64,000 nt of DNA from Thamnaconus septentrionalis (Eukaryota; Chordata; Actinopteri; Tetraodontiformes; Monacanthidae), in the NCBI GenBank assembly GCA_009823395.1, contig CM020519.1, positions 12,681,501-12,745,500 of the forward strand. The letters run 5' to 3'. Shown here piece after piece: positions 1-11,739 of the stretch. Under the pieces are notes generated by a model that was not told the origin of the DNA, ran no database searches, and saw only the letters and a program-made list of their open reading frames with translations. Position numbers and translations under genes: made by a program. Numbering within the stretch: position 1 is the first letter of the stretch; every line of letters starts with the position of its first letter.

Positions 1-1210
1 GTCTACAGTTGAAGGGGGAGGACATATGAAGGAGATGGAGTAGCAAAGCTTGGCAGAAGGTTGTTCTTTCCCAAAAGAGAAGGGGTGCTCCACAATCTCC
101 ATCTGAAGTGCAAGATCTTCTTCTCAGTGCTGGCAAGAAGGATCACTTCCTACATAATGCAAAACCACAACATCAATACATCCATCCAGACAGGCAGCGT
201 TCCAGGCTTTTCTGGCTGTCTGGAACACACCTCGATGATCAGCCAATTGATTGATTGAATGAATTGATTGATTTGAGAAGCAAAACAGAGGAGTGGCGAC
301 CTAACAGTTGTATGGCTAGGTCTTGTCAATGCTTACTGGTCACACAATCTCATCCAAGAAGGACTCGAAGACTATTACATCCCAGCGGGGATTCAAGACA
401 TGATCACCTTGTTGGGTTCAAATTTTGATTCATATCAGCCTTTTATGTCGTCAACTGGCTGGACCTCAAATTCGAACAGGGTGCACCATTTCCCTCATCT
501 TGTTCATTTTGGGAATAAACTTGTTGATATCCTCTGCAGAGGGCATTGTCCGGGGCCCTAAATTGGAGTCAGGCATTGTCCAGCCAGTGTTGCGAGTGTT
601 CATAGACGATAAATTGACGACAACTGTGACCGATGTCCAAGCAAGATGGGTATTGGAAACTCTGGGTTGTGTGGCCCTTTAGACAGGGATGATGTTCAAA
701 ACCAGGAAGTCCAGGTGCTTGGTTATTGAGAAAGGGTAGCGTAACCAGCAAGTTTGGTCTCCAGGTTCAAGGTGACATCATTCCGTATATCGTGGACAAC
801 CTAATGAAGAGCCTGGGGAAGTGGTTCAATGCGTCGCTGACAGATGGCACCAACGTTGCTGAGTCTGTGAAGTAGACTGAGGAGCGCCTATAGAAGAACG
901 ATAAATCTGTACTTCTGGGTCCAATTTTGAGATCTGGTGGTACCAACATGGCCTCTTGCCTAGGTTTCTTTGGCTCTTCCCTATCTATTAGTTCCCCATA
1001 ACTTCCGTAGAGGTCATTAAGAGGAAGACTAACAAACATTTAAGAAAATGACTTCTTAGATGCTTCTCTTCGGTGGGCCTTTACATCAAGTCCAGGCAGC
1101 TGCAACTCCCCCTCATATCAGTCGTGGAGGAGTACAAGGTGGTGACGTGCAGAGTCACGCTCAGCCTGAGAGATTCCAGCGATGACCTGGCAATACCGGG
1201 TAGTCAGAAA
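1..1210 (+). mobile_element. Decayed non-LTR retrotransposon (LINE) reverse transcriptase fragment, left end cut by the window
   Basis: Translated pieces in shifting frames look like the reverse transcriptase of a LINE common in fish genomes. Near 105-160 there is FFSVLARRITSYIMQNHN, near 200-240 a GFSGCLEHTSM-type block, near 497-600 a GCTISLILFILGINLL block followed by an RVFIDDKLTTT box (the catalytic F/Y-x-D-D region), and near 740-870 a thumb-like segment ending SLGKWFNASLTDGTN. Several stops and frame changes interrupt it, so it is not functional. The order of blocks supports plus-strand orientation. The exact LINE clade is not assigned. Confidence 0.75.
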
Positions 1211-1497
1211 ATTAGGGGTCATAAGCACGCAACCATGCACACACGCACACACCAAGGAGTTCCCAGTTTGCCTCACTTTAATGTTTTTTGGATATGGGAG
1301 AAAGCTGGAGCACCTGGAGATAAAATACAAATACAATATTATAATGTGGAACAGAAAAAAACATGCTTGAGGGATACATTTAAAGATTAGGATAACAATT
1401 TCCAACTTTAAGTCAAGGTAATTGCCATTTCTGAAATTCATCAGTACAATCTGTAAATGTAGATCTGAGGACACGTTTAAGCACAAGAAACAATGGA

Positions 1498-2466
1498 TCA
1501 AGTGAGCTCTGAGTTGCTAAAACTACCTTGAATAACTTTTCCAGAAATGATCAATCGGAAAGCAGATCTATACCAGCTGTAAAAAAATGCATATATAAAG
1601 GGGTTGATCATTGAATTTGACAGTGCAAGATAGTTAAGTATCTCAATTAGCAAAAGGGAGACATTAAAATGACTAAAAGAAAGAATGGTTGTACAAAGAA
1701 AGAAAGGCAGCCAGCATAGCAAAAAGACTCCCATCACAATGGCCAGAGTTTTGGTGGCCTTCCTTTCCTTACTGACTGCTGCTACAGACTTCGTGTTCTG
1801 TATGCTCTTCACCTGTCTCTGAGCAACAAGGAAAATCTTAACATAAATGCAGAGCATTACGATCACGGGCAGATAAAATGAAAAAAATAGTCCTAAGATG
1901 TTTGCAATTACAAAATATGCAAAACATTTTGTGTCACAGTTTCCACTTGTCAATCCAGCACTGATGTAGCCAATCCCAGTTAGGACAGACAATGCCCAAC
2001 TCAACAAGATCATGACCACAACGACGCGGTCATTTATTTTAGTTCGGTATTTCAGGGGATGACATACTGCATAATACCTGTCGATCGAAATACAGCACAA
2101 GTTCAGAATGGAGGCTGTGCACAGCGATACATCGAAGGTGCCCCGTATTTTGCAAAAAAAGACATTGTAGAAGAGACATGGCGTTACAGAGAATTCCATA
2201 GTCAGAGGTAAAACTAAAGCACCAATCAGCAGGTCAGCAACAGCCAAAGAGAGGACAAGAAAGTTTGTAGGAGTATGAAGCCGTCTAAAGTAAATAATAG
2301 CGAGGATCACAAGAAGATTCCCGCATACTGTAAGGACAGCCACTGATCCCAGGAAAACATAAAATAATCCACATGTGACAGAGAGGGTGCTTATCCGCAC
2401 ATTAGAGACATCAAGTTTATAGCAGGGATGTATCTGAGCAAGAATGTCACTACGATTAAGACTCAT
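1498..2466 (-). CDS. Trace amine-associated receptor, TAAR1-like (class A GPCR), single exon
   Basis: Intact 322-residue seven-transmembrane receptor with no intron, as is usual for fish TAAR genes. Visible landmarks are N50 in TM1 (GNLLVI), D78 in TM2 (LAVADLL), the amine-binding aspartate D112 in TM3 (GTFDVSLC), the DRY motif at 129-131, CWLPF at 251-255 in TM6 and NSMINPFIY at 284-292 followed by the TAAR-type FFYSWYR. TAARs couple to Gs and sense biogenic or trace amines in olfactory epithelium or, for TAAR1, in brain and gut. The TM3/DRY region and the C-terminal GKVIQ tail look closest to TAAR1, but the subtype is inferred from memory without alignment. It stands alone here; no second TAAR copy or relic is visible in the window. 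Confidence 0.88.
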   Translation of the reverse strand: MSLNRSDILAQIHPCYKLDVSNVRISTLSVTCGLFYVFLGSVAVLTVCGNLLVILAIIYFRRLHTPTNFLVLSLAVADLLIGALVLPLTMEFSVTPCLFYNVFFCKIRGTFDVSLCTASILNLCCISIDRYYAVCHPLKYRTKINDRVVVVMILLSWALSVLTGIGYISAGLTSGNCDTKCFAYFVIANILGLFFSFYLPVIVMLCIYVKIFLVAQRQVKSIQNTKSVAAVSKERKATKTLAIVMGVFLLCWLPFFLCTTILSFSHFNVSLLLIEILNYLALSNSMINPFIYAFFYSWYRSAFRLIISGKVIQGSFSNSELT

Positions 2467-3070
2467 TCCTATGTCTTTCTCTACAGTTGAGTTATCATGA
2501 TATATAGTGAGTAAAATCTACGTACAATTACATGCATTTAGCAAATATTGTTTAATGCATCAATTTCAATTTGTGGTATTTTCAAGTCATTTTGTTTTTA
2601 ATGCATGTATTGCATCAGATGCTGTTACATGTGTGCGCATGCTCAGAAAAGAGGCAGAGATTTGGAGTAAGCATTGGTAGCAATATTTAAATATCTTTGA
2701 AGAATTTATGAAACTTTAACAGGCAGACATTTAACAATAATATTATTCACATCACTAAAAACTAAAAAGAAGGGAAATACCAGCCTTACAACTACAACCT
2801 CTCACAGTAAACAAAACAAATGCTGTAAATGTACAGCTGGAATTCAACAGTATTAAGCCATCACTTTGTTAGTATCGTGATTGCATATGAAACTCTGTCA
2901 AATTACCATCCATCAACAGTGTTTCTAACACAACATGGCTTCCCAAAATACAGTATGCAACTTTTCGTCAGTCATCCAAACTGTCTTCAAAAACCACCTG
3001 TAAAAACACATGTGAAGCTGCTGTCTGTACTTTTCTTCCCTCACTATCCCGTACCTCGTGCCCTGTTGTC
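2467..3070. other. Upstream region of the TAAR gene, no gene seen
   Basis: AT-rich single-copy-looking sequence upstream of the minus-strand receptor start. It should hold the TAAR promoter and any 5' noncoding exon, but I cannot point to a specific element. Confidence 0.4.
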
Positions 3071-4110
3071 TACCGCTTATCTGGGTTCGGGTCACCGGGA
3101 CAGTGTCCTTAAAAGGGAAACCCAAACTGCCCTCTCCCCAGCCACTTCCCACTTCCACCAAGTCTTCCGGGGGCATCTGAAGGTGTTCCCAGGCCAGCCA
3201 AGAGACATAGTCTCTCCAGCGTGTCCTGGGTCTGCCCCGGGATCTCTCCAGGGAGGCGCTGAGGAGGCATCCTGAACAGATGCCTGAGCCACCTCAAAGG
3301 TCCTCGTGGATGACCGAACGTTGATCACGTTCCCCAAGGAAGAGCCTGACCACCCTGCAAAGGAAACTCATTTTGGCCACTTTTGTCCGCAACCTTATAA
3401 TTTTGGTCATGACCCAAAGCTCGTGGCCATAGATTAGAGTCAGGCGGTTGACCAGCTGGACATCTGCTCAAGGTTTCTTCCCACTGCAGTGTTTTACCTT
3501 GCCACTAGTCGCGCCATGTTTGCTCTGGAGGGATCAGTTGTTTTTTCTCTGCTTGTGCTAAGGTGCTTCAAAGAGTGTGAGTGTCGTCGGTCTGGTTTGC
3601 TCAAGGTGGCTGGCACTAATTTGGACAAGGTCTTTGCCAGGGCTGCACTTTGTCACCTGTTGTGTTTATCATTTTTATTGATACAGTTTAGGGGGATTTA
3701 AGAGTTCATTTCAATGACCCAAGGATCTGATCTCTGTTCTTTGCGGACAATGGCCTCATTGTGCTTGGGCCTGCAGCTCTCATCTGGCATGAGGATTATC
3801 ACCTCCAAGTCTGATGCTATGGTCCATAGCCAGAAAAGGGTGGTTGCTCAATCCAGGTCATGTCTAATTTCAGTGGGAGGGCGGCATGAGAGACAGGTTG
3901 AGAAGCTCAATCATTTGGAAGAGTCCGAGGTAGAGCTGCTACCCTGTGGCGTCAAAAGAAACCAGCTGACGAGGCTCGGGGATATGGTAAGGAGGCCAGC
4001 TGGACGCCTCCCTGGACAAGTGTTTTGGGCTTCCCCAACTGGAGAGAAGTCTCAAGGAAGATCCAGCACACGCCAGAGGGCTGTGAGAGGATAGTTGAGC
4101 TTCCTTGATT
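3071..4110. mobile_element. Two decayed LINE 3'-end fragments in opposite orientation
   Basis: On the minus strand at 3090-3340 translations such as RMPPQRLPGEIPGQTQ and GNTFRCPRKTW match the end of ORF2 of a fish LINE family, followed to about 3470 by its antisense 3' flank. On the plus strand at about 3480-4090 a second fragment carries CGVKRNQLTRLGDMVRR and AGRLPGQVFWASPTGEK, the same C-terminal block of a related element. Both are broken by stops. The head-to-head arrangement suggests two insertions or a rearranged copy. Confidence 0.65.
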
Positions 4111-4671
4111 TGGTAACAAGTTGTAAAATCCCGACACTTCCCAACAAAGTCGGTACTTAATTTGTTTTGTTATTTTTGGCCAGATAAAACAATGCCAAAA
4201 AGATAAAAAAGCACCAGATGATACTCTAAAAGAGATGAACCTACAATGTTCATACAATTAGTAAATACATGAATTTGCCAACAAGGGCATTTGACAGATG
4301 CCAACAAGGGCATTCATTTAAAACAGTCAACTGGCTGAGATTTAGTCCACTCAAACAAAGCATAGAAATTAAAAGGCCTCAAATAAAGACAAGGCACCCC
4401 CTTAATGTTAAAAAAGTCAGTTAAAGTCAGTTAAAACTGAGCAACAGGAAGTCCCTGTTTTTTGTGTGTTTAAATTCCATTAGCACATATGTTTCCCTCG
4501 ACTAAATAAAAAAAAAACAAAACATGTTTTGACTGTGGTCCAAATTCTTAGGGGGGTTCATAATTATGCCTCAAGTTAAAAGTAATGGTAGTGAGGGAGG
4601 CCAATTAAAGGTGTGAACATTTGTTGTTCTTGTTCAGAATCCCAACGCTACAACGCAGGCACACTGACTCT

Positions 4672-4719
<48 letters not shown>

Positions 4720-5440
4720 CGGCCCTCCTAACCCTTCGCAATTTCAAAACAAACTATTTGTAACCACTTAATGACCTGTATGATGACTTATCACACCACA
4801 GAGTCCAATTTACAGACCAACTACCACGTGAGAATTATATTGCATTTATCCCATGGGGGGTATTTTGTTTTTACATTGGAAATGACAGTGTTTTCTTCCA
4901 TGTGAAAGGAGTGACTCATAAACTTTGACTCATCATAAACATTAAGCATACTGAACAGTCAAGCAGTGGTGTATTCTGTGTTTTTCTGTATTCCAAAAAT
5001 TGGCCAAATGCCCCTTTCCTTTATGGTAAATAAAACAGAAAGAAACAAGATCTTGGGTGTCTCACAATTCAATTCGATGCTGGTTCTTGAGATCACGATT
5101 TGATTCAAAATGGATTCTCGATTCAGGAAAAGTGAAAAATGCTTTTGGAACTCATGGGAATTTTGGCTGCAGGAACTAAGAGAAATACAGAGTCTTTCCT
5201 GGTTGCATTATGTTGTAACGAATCAAATCAGTGTTTGTTCGTTTGTTTGTTTGTTTAGAAGGAATTTTAGAAAGCTCTTATAATCTTTATTAGTGAAAGT
5301 ACCAATAAACAGTCCTCATGTCCCTTTTCAATAAAAGCTTGTAGATCTGTTATGTTTGCAGAATGTTTACCCCACGATGGTTCTGAAGGGTTCATGTGGA
5401 GAATCACTTGCATTTGTTCAGATTTTCATATCTTTTTTTT
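4111..5440. other. Gene-free stretch with a GT microsatellite and AT-rich dispersed repeats
   Basis: No supported gene. Contains the GT repeat listed separately. At about 5050-5150 there is a run rich in CGATT/ACGATTTG motifs that resembles ends of fish hAT-like nonautonomous elements. Confidence 0.4.
4671..4717. repeat. (GT)n microsatellite
   Basis: About 47 bp of nearly pure TG dinucleotides after a single TGTA interruption. Confidence 0.95.
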
Positions 5441-5930
5441 CCCTTTTGTAGTGTGCTTGTTACACGGTCCAGGGCGCATGAGATGTTGGCCCGGGTAAAT
5501 CCTACTGCTGCTGCAAGGAGATGGAGCCTGAAAGTTGCAAGACGTGTTTAACGAGCGCCACACCTCAACAGTTTCTTGCACATTGATGGGAAAACGTGCC
5601 TCATCAGGATATTATTACCTGACTTGCCATACCTTTTTAACATTTGAAAAATACTTTCTGCAAGTGTCACTCAAATAACTCAATGCTATAATCATTTTCA
5701 ATCATTTTTGTTTTGTTTTTTGGCAAACCTTTCTTGAGGGATTATTTTTTAATTCATGGTACAATTGATGGATATTCCTGTCTGATTACCTCCCTCAGCT
5801 GCACCACGGGCAATCATGCCACAACAGTGCTTGCTCAGTTTTTGAAAGCAACATACCTCGACGCTCTGCGATCAAGATTCCGATGTGACCATGGTGGTGC
5901 AAACTTCCTCGTGGCCTAATTCACGCATCT
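5441..5930 (+). pseudogene. Decayed integrase-core (DDE/RNase H fold) transposon gene fragment
   Basis: Two separated translated blocks look like a vertebrate integrase-core protein. The first is LARVNPTAAARRWSLKVARR at about 5490-5550, just ahead of a stop. The second is GTIDGYSCLITSLSCTTGNH at about 5758-5817, followed by VLAQFLKATYLDALRSRFRC and DHGGANF at about 5829-5910. In intact family members the first block precedes an HxDGxxKL segment and the second carries the catalytic DGYSR and SDHGGEN region. Here stops, a changed residue (GYSC for GYSR) and lost spacing show it is dead. Assignment to a particular DNA-transposon superfamily is not possible from this fragment. Confidence 0.6.
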
Positions 5931-8460
5931 AGTTCAAGGACTTGAACACTGAGTTTTCATAACCGGTAAATGCATTCACAATCAAAGACTTGAGTGGCGT
6001 TGGCGTGATGTATTTTTTTTGCATGTTGCAGCACTTTTACCTTTTGTTCTAGTCCTTCAGAGGCTCTTAACCCAGATAATGTTCAGTATTTATCTTCCTG
6101 AGAATCAAAACAGACAACATGGTGACCTTACCATCAGGGTACAGTGAATCAAAGTTTGAGAAGCATGTTCCACATCGACTGTACAGTCTGTTGTGAGACA
6201 GCCGTCCAGTTGCCTTCTACTGACTTTCTATAATACGTATGCAAGGCTTCTTCTCGTTACTCTTTCTTTTTTGCTTCTGCCTTTTTTCTCTTTTTATGTG
6301 TGTCTTTCTCTTTCATTCTCTTTTACTTTATGTTTTAGATGCAGGAAGCAACAACAGTTCAAGAGGTGAACAGTGCGATTAAACAATAAACAGCAGACCT
6401 CAGCAGTCTCAGCATTATAGGCGCCTTTAGATACTGTAGGTGTCCAGTCTGGAGAAGCAGGATTCCCTTGTCCAGTCAACTGCAGACTTCTTTGCAAGTG
6501 GAAGATTAGCGAGTACCCTGGACCAGTAAGCAAAAGCATCATCTGTGTTTTTTAGGTTCATCACATGGTTTTCGTTTTTGTTTTTTGCTTTGTTGAGAGG
6601 TACAGAACCTTTATTACACTGAAGGAGCTGAGAAAGATCCGGCTGTGTTCTACAACATGTTCATTGGTCTGGAGAGGCCACTACAAGCAAAGGACATATG
6701 TACCCTCTTTGTTGTGTTACTTTATTGTGGTTTGTTGTGTACTTTGTAAGTACAATTATTTGTGGTCATTTTGTTTTAGGGTAATGGAGAAATCTAGTAA
6801 GAGCATCCGACAGACACTCTTTTCATATTGAAATTGAATTGAAATATTTATGGGCCATTTCCAAATTCAAATACTCTCTACATTCAAGATTTTAGCGTCT
6901 GATATTCAAAGCTGTAGGCGACTAATATTAGACAGAATTATGTTAATGAGGCCAAAAATTACTTTTTTCACCACATGTAACCGCTCCTTCCACCGCACAA
7001 GGAATACAAATACAAATATATAATTATCATCATTTAGGCAGATTTATGGCCTCTGTCCTCCTTCTTCTCACCGGAAAGTTTGTCTCCATAATTCCACTAC
7101 CACTGTCATTCCAGTTATCAGTCCACTCTGATTCACTCATGCCATAATTGTGCCTATCTGACGCTATTTTTTTTTTTTTTCCTTTGGACTTCCTCATTCT
7201 CTTAAGCTCTTTCCACGTCTCCACCCTCGACCCGTCAAACAAGTCTTTTTTTTTTTTTTATATCAGGGTCGACTACTTTCCTCTGATCTTCTTGATACAA
7301 CGTTTTAATCATACGACCTGTCGTTTTCTTCTTCCGATCCACTCAGAACTGCCGGCATTCCGATGTTCAGTGATTTCCGACTGCTCGCTGACTTTTGATT
7401 CGACATAACTGACTTTTTATTTTAGTTCATACTTTGGTCCTTCTTTGAATGCAAAGGACATTTTGTGTTGACGCACCTCAGTAAATAGACCTCTGACTCG
7501 TTGATAAAATGATTGCATTGCACTGTTCTGTCCCAGAGACGGGTTTCTGCCTGGTGTCAATCCTGAATTCCACAATCAAAGTTGCTGGGGATGCAACGGT
7601 GGTAGATTTTTATCTGTGACAGCAATGAGTCGTACTGAATGCAGGATAGAAGTGAAGCTGCTTGCAGCATGTTCAACCAACCGTAGCAGACAAGACTAAG
7701 AACGTGGCGATGGGTTTACATTACAATTTACATTTGCATGTTTGTGGGAAGGAACAAATAATTTTAATGGCATAATTTTGGTAGGAACACATAATCATCT
7801 TAAGGCATAAGGATTGACCACCTGTCAGTCATTTTTAATCAGGCTGGAATCAATCATTTCTTTACAGCACAAGCGAATGAGCCAAACTGTGACGGATTAG
7901 GTTACTTAACTTGCTGAACAGGTACATGACTCAGACAAAATATTCCCGGAAGTATTCTGACGGCTCACACTTACTGTTTACTAACTGCTTTCTGAATCTG
8001 CATCTGTACAGCAAGAAGTTTGTTCCCTTGTGATTCGAACCCTTCGCTGGAAGCGTGAAAGCAAGTCAACAGGTAAAAAAAAGAATTTCTATTCCATGTT
8101 AATGACTTTGTTAATTGCAATACTTTTGATGGATAAGGAGAAATGTTACAGGCAGAACATAGCTTTAGTTTGAAAACTTTACTCACATTGAGTGACTTAC
8201 CCGTTCTCTAAAAAAAAACAAAAAAAACGGGGGATCTTGTTATTAATGAGGGTGTATAGTATTAAAGAAAAAATATTGTACATCTTAAAAAAATTCACAG
8301 ATATTCACTCACAGTAATGCTATTCGCGTACTTGAACATCACTCTTAGAACAGCGATTTAACAGCATTTAACTTCCTGCTTTGTCAGCAAAACTTGTTTT
8401 GGGGCAAATGTAAAGTGTATAAAGTATATATAATAATTACTGTAAAAAAAACATATCATT

Positions 8461-8509
8461 CACACACACACACACACACACGTATATATATATGTACACA
8501 CACACACAC

Positions 8510-8564
<55 letters not shown>

Positions 8565-8638
8565 AATAAAATTAACAGTAACTTCTAATAGTAACTTCTA
8601 ATGTATGTGTGTACACACATACACACAGACACACACAC

Positions 8639-8704
<66 letters not shown>
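8461..8704. repeat. Compound (CA)n(TA)n microsatellite
   Basis: CA tracts at 8461-8482 and 8498-8510 are joined to TA tracts at 8512-8561 and 8639-8704. The two halves are separated by about 75 bp that again contain CA tracts. Long alternating purine-pyrimidine TA runs are self-complementary and likely length-polymorphic. Confidence 0.95.
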
Positions 8705-8707
<3 letters not shown>

Positions 8708-9632
8708 CAGTCTCATCCTGTTGGATGAGACTGAATAAAAACAAGTTAGAGTAGCTAGAAGTTACTGTTACTTTAATTTAACTGTACAGGTTTTCGGTTT
8801 GGGTGTCACCTAAACACGTGAAAGCAGTAGAGTAACTGGAATCCGGGAACGTCAGTGATTAAATCTAATTTTAAGATTTTAAGAGCAGGTAAAGTTGACA
8901 ATTACTTTTGTGTTGCATTAGACACATCACAAGCAAATCAAGGTAACTCCCAAAAGCATTCATGACATGTTTGCGTACCCCAACAACAAACCATGACGGA
9001 CTATCATAATAGTGTTCATTTAGGCTTTCTGTAAACTGACTTGTGCCACTCATAGTTTAGTTTAATAGTTTAGTAGTTTGTATGACTAATTTTTTTTTAC
9101 AGTTTATGTAACACAAAGAACAACTTTCCATGGACAATGCTAGCTAACCTACCGGAATAATTATAACTTCCTTAAATGACAAATTTCTAATTAGTCAGTC
9201 TGTTTTATTCTTAATGTAGCTACATTTTATGTTGTTTGGCTAATTCACTAATTTGCTGTCAATTCAGCTCAATTACTGTTTCATTCTGTCTCTTCCTTCA
9301 CATGGACTGCAGAATGAAAACAGAAACTCTTCCGTGGTTTCTTCTAATGTAACTTTTATTCAACACTTCCGTCAGCTCTCTAACTTCACATCACTCTCTC
9401 TGTCTGTGTGTGTGCGTCACTTAAATCCATCCCCCCAAACAACGACATCAAACCGGAAGAATACTTCTATTGTTACACTTACTAGAGATGCAGTAGTAAC
9501 ACTTCAACCCTTGACCAGTGCTTTCTTCAGTTTCTAGAGCCTCTGCCGTGATAAACAGCGAACAGATGCTAATAAGCTGGTTTGTGCTGCCCTAAACCCT
9601 AACCGTCTTCATTGAGAAGGTACTTCAGGCAG

Positions 9633-9815
9633 CAATCAATCAATGAAATTAAAGTGTATTTATATATTTTTATAGCCCCAATACAAATACAATTTGCCTT
9701 AAAGGACTTTCATTCTCAACAGATGCAACACCCTCTACCCGAAGACCTTCAAACCCGCTGAGAGGGCAAAAAGCAACAGCAACAACAAACAAAGAGAAAG
9801 CTACACAGGAGGGAT
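9633..9815 (+). repeat. Dispersed fish repeat with AATCAATCAAT head, copy 1
   Basis: Starts with AATCAATCAAT, followed by an AT-rich stretch with a TATAGCCC motif, CAATTTGCCTTAAAGGACTT and an ACACCCTCTACCC segment. The same order of motifs recurs at 22288-22425, and this layout is common in fish genomes. Probably the 3' part of a retroelement; family not assigned. Confidence 0.6.
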
Positions 9816-10074
9816 TTTTTTTCTCGGGGACAGGTACACATGCAGTGGTTGTGACTGACAGTGTATAGCTCAGAACAGATAGACAGAAAGAGAGAAAGAA
9901 AAATTTCAGCTACGTGGCCAACCAGGCGCACTCTGTCAGTGTCTGACAAGTTAATTTAAAAATGCTTTGTAATAGTAGTAGTTGTGAAAAGTGCTTACAC
10001 TAAATGGCAAACAGAAAATCTGACATTGCTTTTGAATTATATTTCAACGTAATCATTTTAAAAAACAAAAAAAA

Positions 10075-10372
10075 TGAAACTGGCCTGGACAAAAATGATG
10101 GTACCCCGAGAAAAGAATGAAAATGATTTAACCATAGGGACATGTTAAACTAAGATGTGTCCTGTAATTAGCATCATAGGTGTCTTCAAACTTGTAATCA
10201 GCCAGTCTGTCAATTTAAAGGGTGAAAAGTCATCACTGTGCTGTTTGGTATCGTGGTGTGAACCCTACTGAACACAGACCAGTGGAGGCTAAGGAGGAAG
10301 TTGTCTCAGGAGCTTAGAAAGGAATTTTTACCATTAACAACATGTTAAAGGTACAACAACAGCAACTGAGGA
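10075..10372 (+). mobile_element. Tc1/mariner-like transposon 5' fragment
   Basis: Begins with the GAAACTGGCCTGGACAAAAA noncoding part typical of fish Tc1 elements and runs into a degraded start of the transposase reading frame (sequence around 10270-10350, including GGAAGTTGTCTCAGGAG and AACATGTTAAAGGT). The frame is interrupted, and the rest of the transposase and the 3' inverted repeat are not seen. Dead fragment. Confidence 0.65.
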
Positions 10373-11055
10373 ATGTTCGAGCCACAAAAAGTTGACTGTT
10401 GTAAATTCACTCCAACCCACGTAAAATGCCACAGTTAAATGGACTGTTTTTTTGGACTTGCATGCCTTAACAGTGCAAGATAAATAAAAGGGAAGCACCC
10501 AAGACAAATGCTTGACCAATGCCAGGAACCCAAGACGGTTGCTGTAATAGTTGGCTAACGATAGGTTTGTTGTTGTTTTTTTAACAACAACTGGGTTGGT
10601 AAGGGAAATTTTGTAGCAGTGTAACATCATGGCTGCAAACCACTGTTGCAAACCCAGGGAAGAAGAAGAATGACAGTGAGGATTTAGTTTTGAGTCTGAG
10701 TCCTCAGTTTGAGAAGAAGAGGCAATGTAGCCACAAGAGCTAGGTAGCCCTAGGTAGCTAGCTAGTAGTTTTAGCAGCTATATACCTGACAGAAGAAATG
10801 AAGTTAAGCCTGTTGTGCTCGCGGAAGGGATGTAAGAAGAACAAGAAAGTTATTGCACGTCATTGTCAAATAAAACTTACACATCCTGATTCATTGTCAC
10901 TTGAAATATCTGATTAACTAAAATAAATGAATTTCTTTAAATGTTCGTAGCAATTTAAAACACACAGTCCAGGTTCCCTTTTAGTTACTGTGAGTGTGTG
11001 TGTGTTCGTTCAAGGGACAAGGTACTATTGTTCATTCGTTCTCTCCCTGGCAGAG
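10373..11055. other. Upstream region of the first adhesion GPCR
   Basis: No gene visible. Should contain the promoter and 5' UTR of the receptor starting at 11056. A short GT run lies at 10986-11004. Confidence 0.4.
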
Positions 11056-11692
11056 ATGGCATTCCCCAAGGCATTACTACGTGCGGCTGTGATCTTGATT
11101 GTGTGCGTGACGGACATGAAGGGACAGAGCCAGTTGCCGAATATAACCAATCAGGTAATCATAAATGTCACGGAAGGTTCGGATTCAATGCCAGGCCTTT
11201 TGTAAACTTGTTCTTAAAAAGATGAGGTCATATGCAGTACAAGTAGTGTTTCAAGTGGGTAATCTGCTGAAAATGAAATCTCTCCAGGAAGATGCCGGAT
11301 TATTCAGTGAAGTAGGAGAGGGTAAGTCACTGTTGAATCTCTCAAAATGATCCGCCTTACTTTCAACCGTTTATAACATCTAGATGTTAAAAAGACAAAC
11401 TGAAATGAGAAAAAAAAAAAACATTAGGTTTGCTCAGGGGAACAAGTCTGATTTTCTTGCATTGCTTTTATTTCTTGGCAGGCGCTCTCGTTTCCTCAAC
11501 CTATTTCCTCGAAATCAAGATCACAGTCCCTGATCCCCAGCTTGTTAGAAATTTCAATGAATCCGCTGTTGTTGTTTTCAACAACACCTTTGAAATCACA
11601 GATTTTGAAGTCACAACAGGTACCAACTGCCCTTTGTCCCTTCATTACACAAGTCAGGCATGTTTGGAAGTGAGATAGGTATTTTGAACTGA

Positions 11693-11739
<47 letters not shown>

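Larger units (their letters stand above)
5931..10074. other. Long gene-free stretch
   Basis: No coding gene supported. Apart from the microsatellites and the dispersed repeat at 9633-9815 listed separately, it is AT-rich intergenic sequence. All open frames in it are short and low-complexity. Confidence 0.45.

Noticed and set aside
8394..8588. Open frame with His-Thr and Tyr-Ile repeats
   Set aside because: Translation of the CA/TA microsatellite.
11692..11739. Possible CRISPR-like or satellite array
   Set aside because: Simple tetranucleotide microsatellite without spacers; no direct-repeat/spacer pattern exists anywhere in the window.
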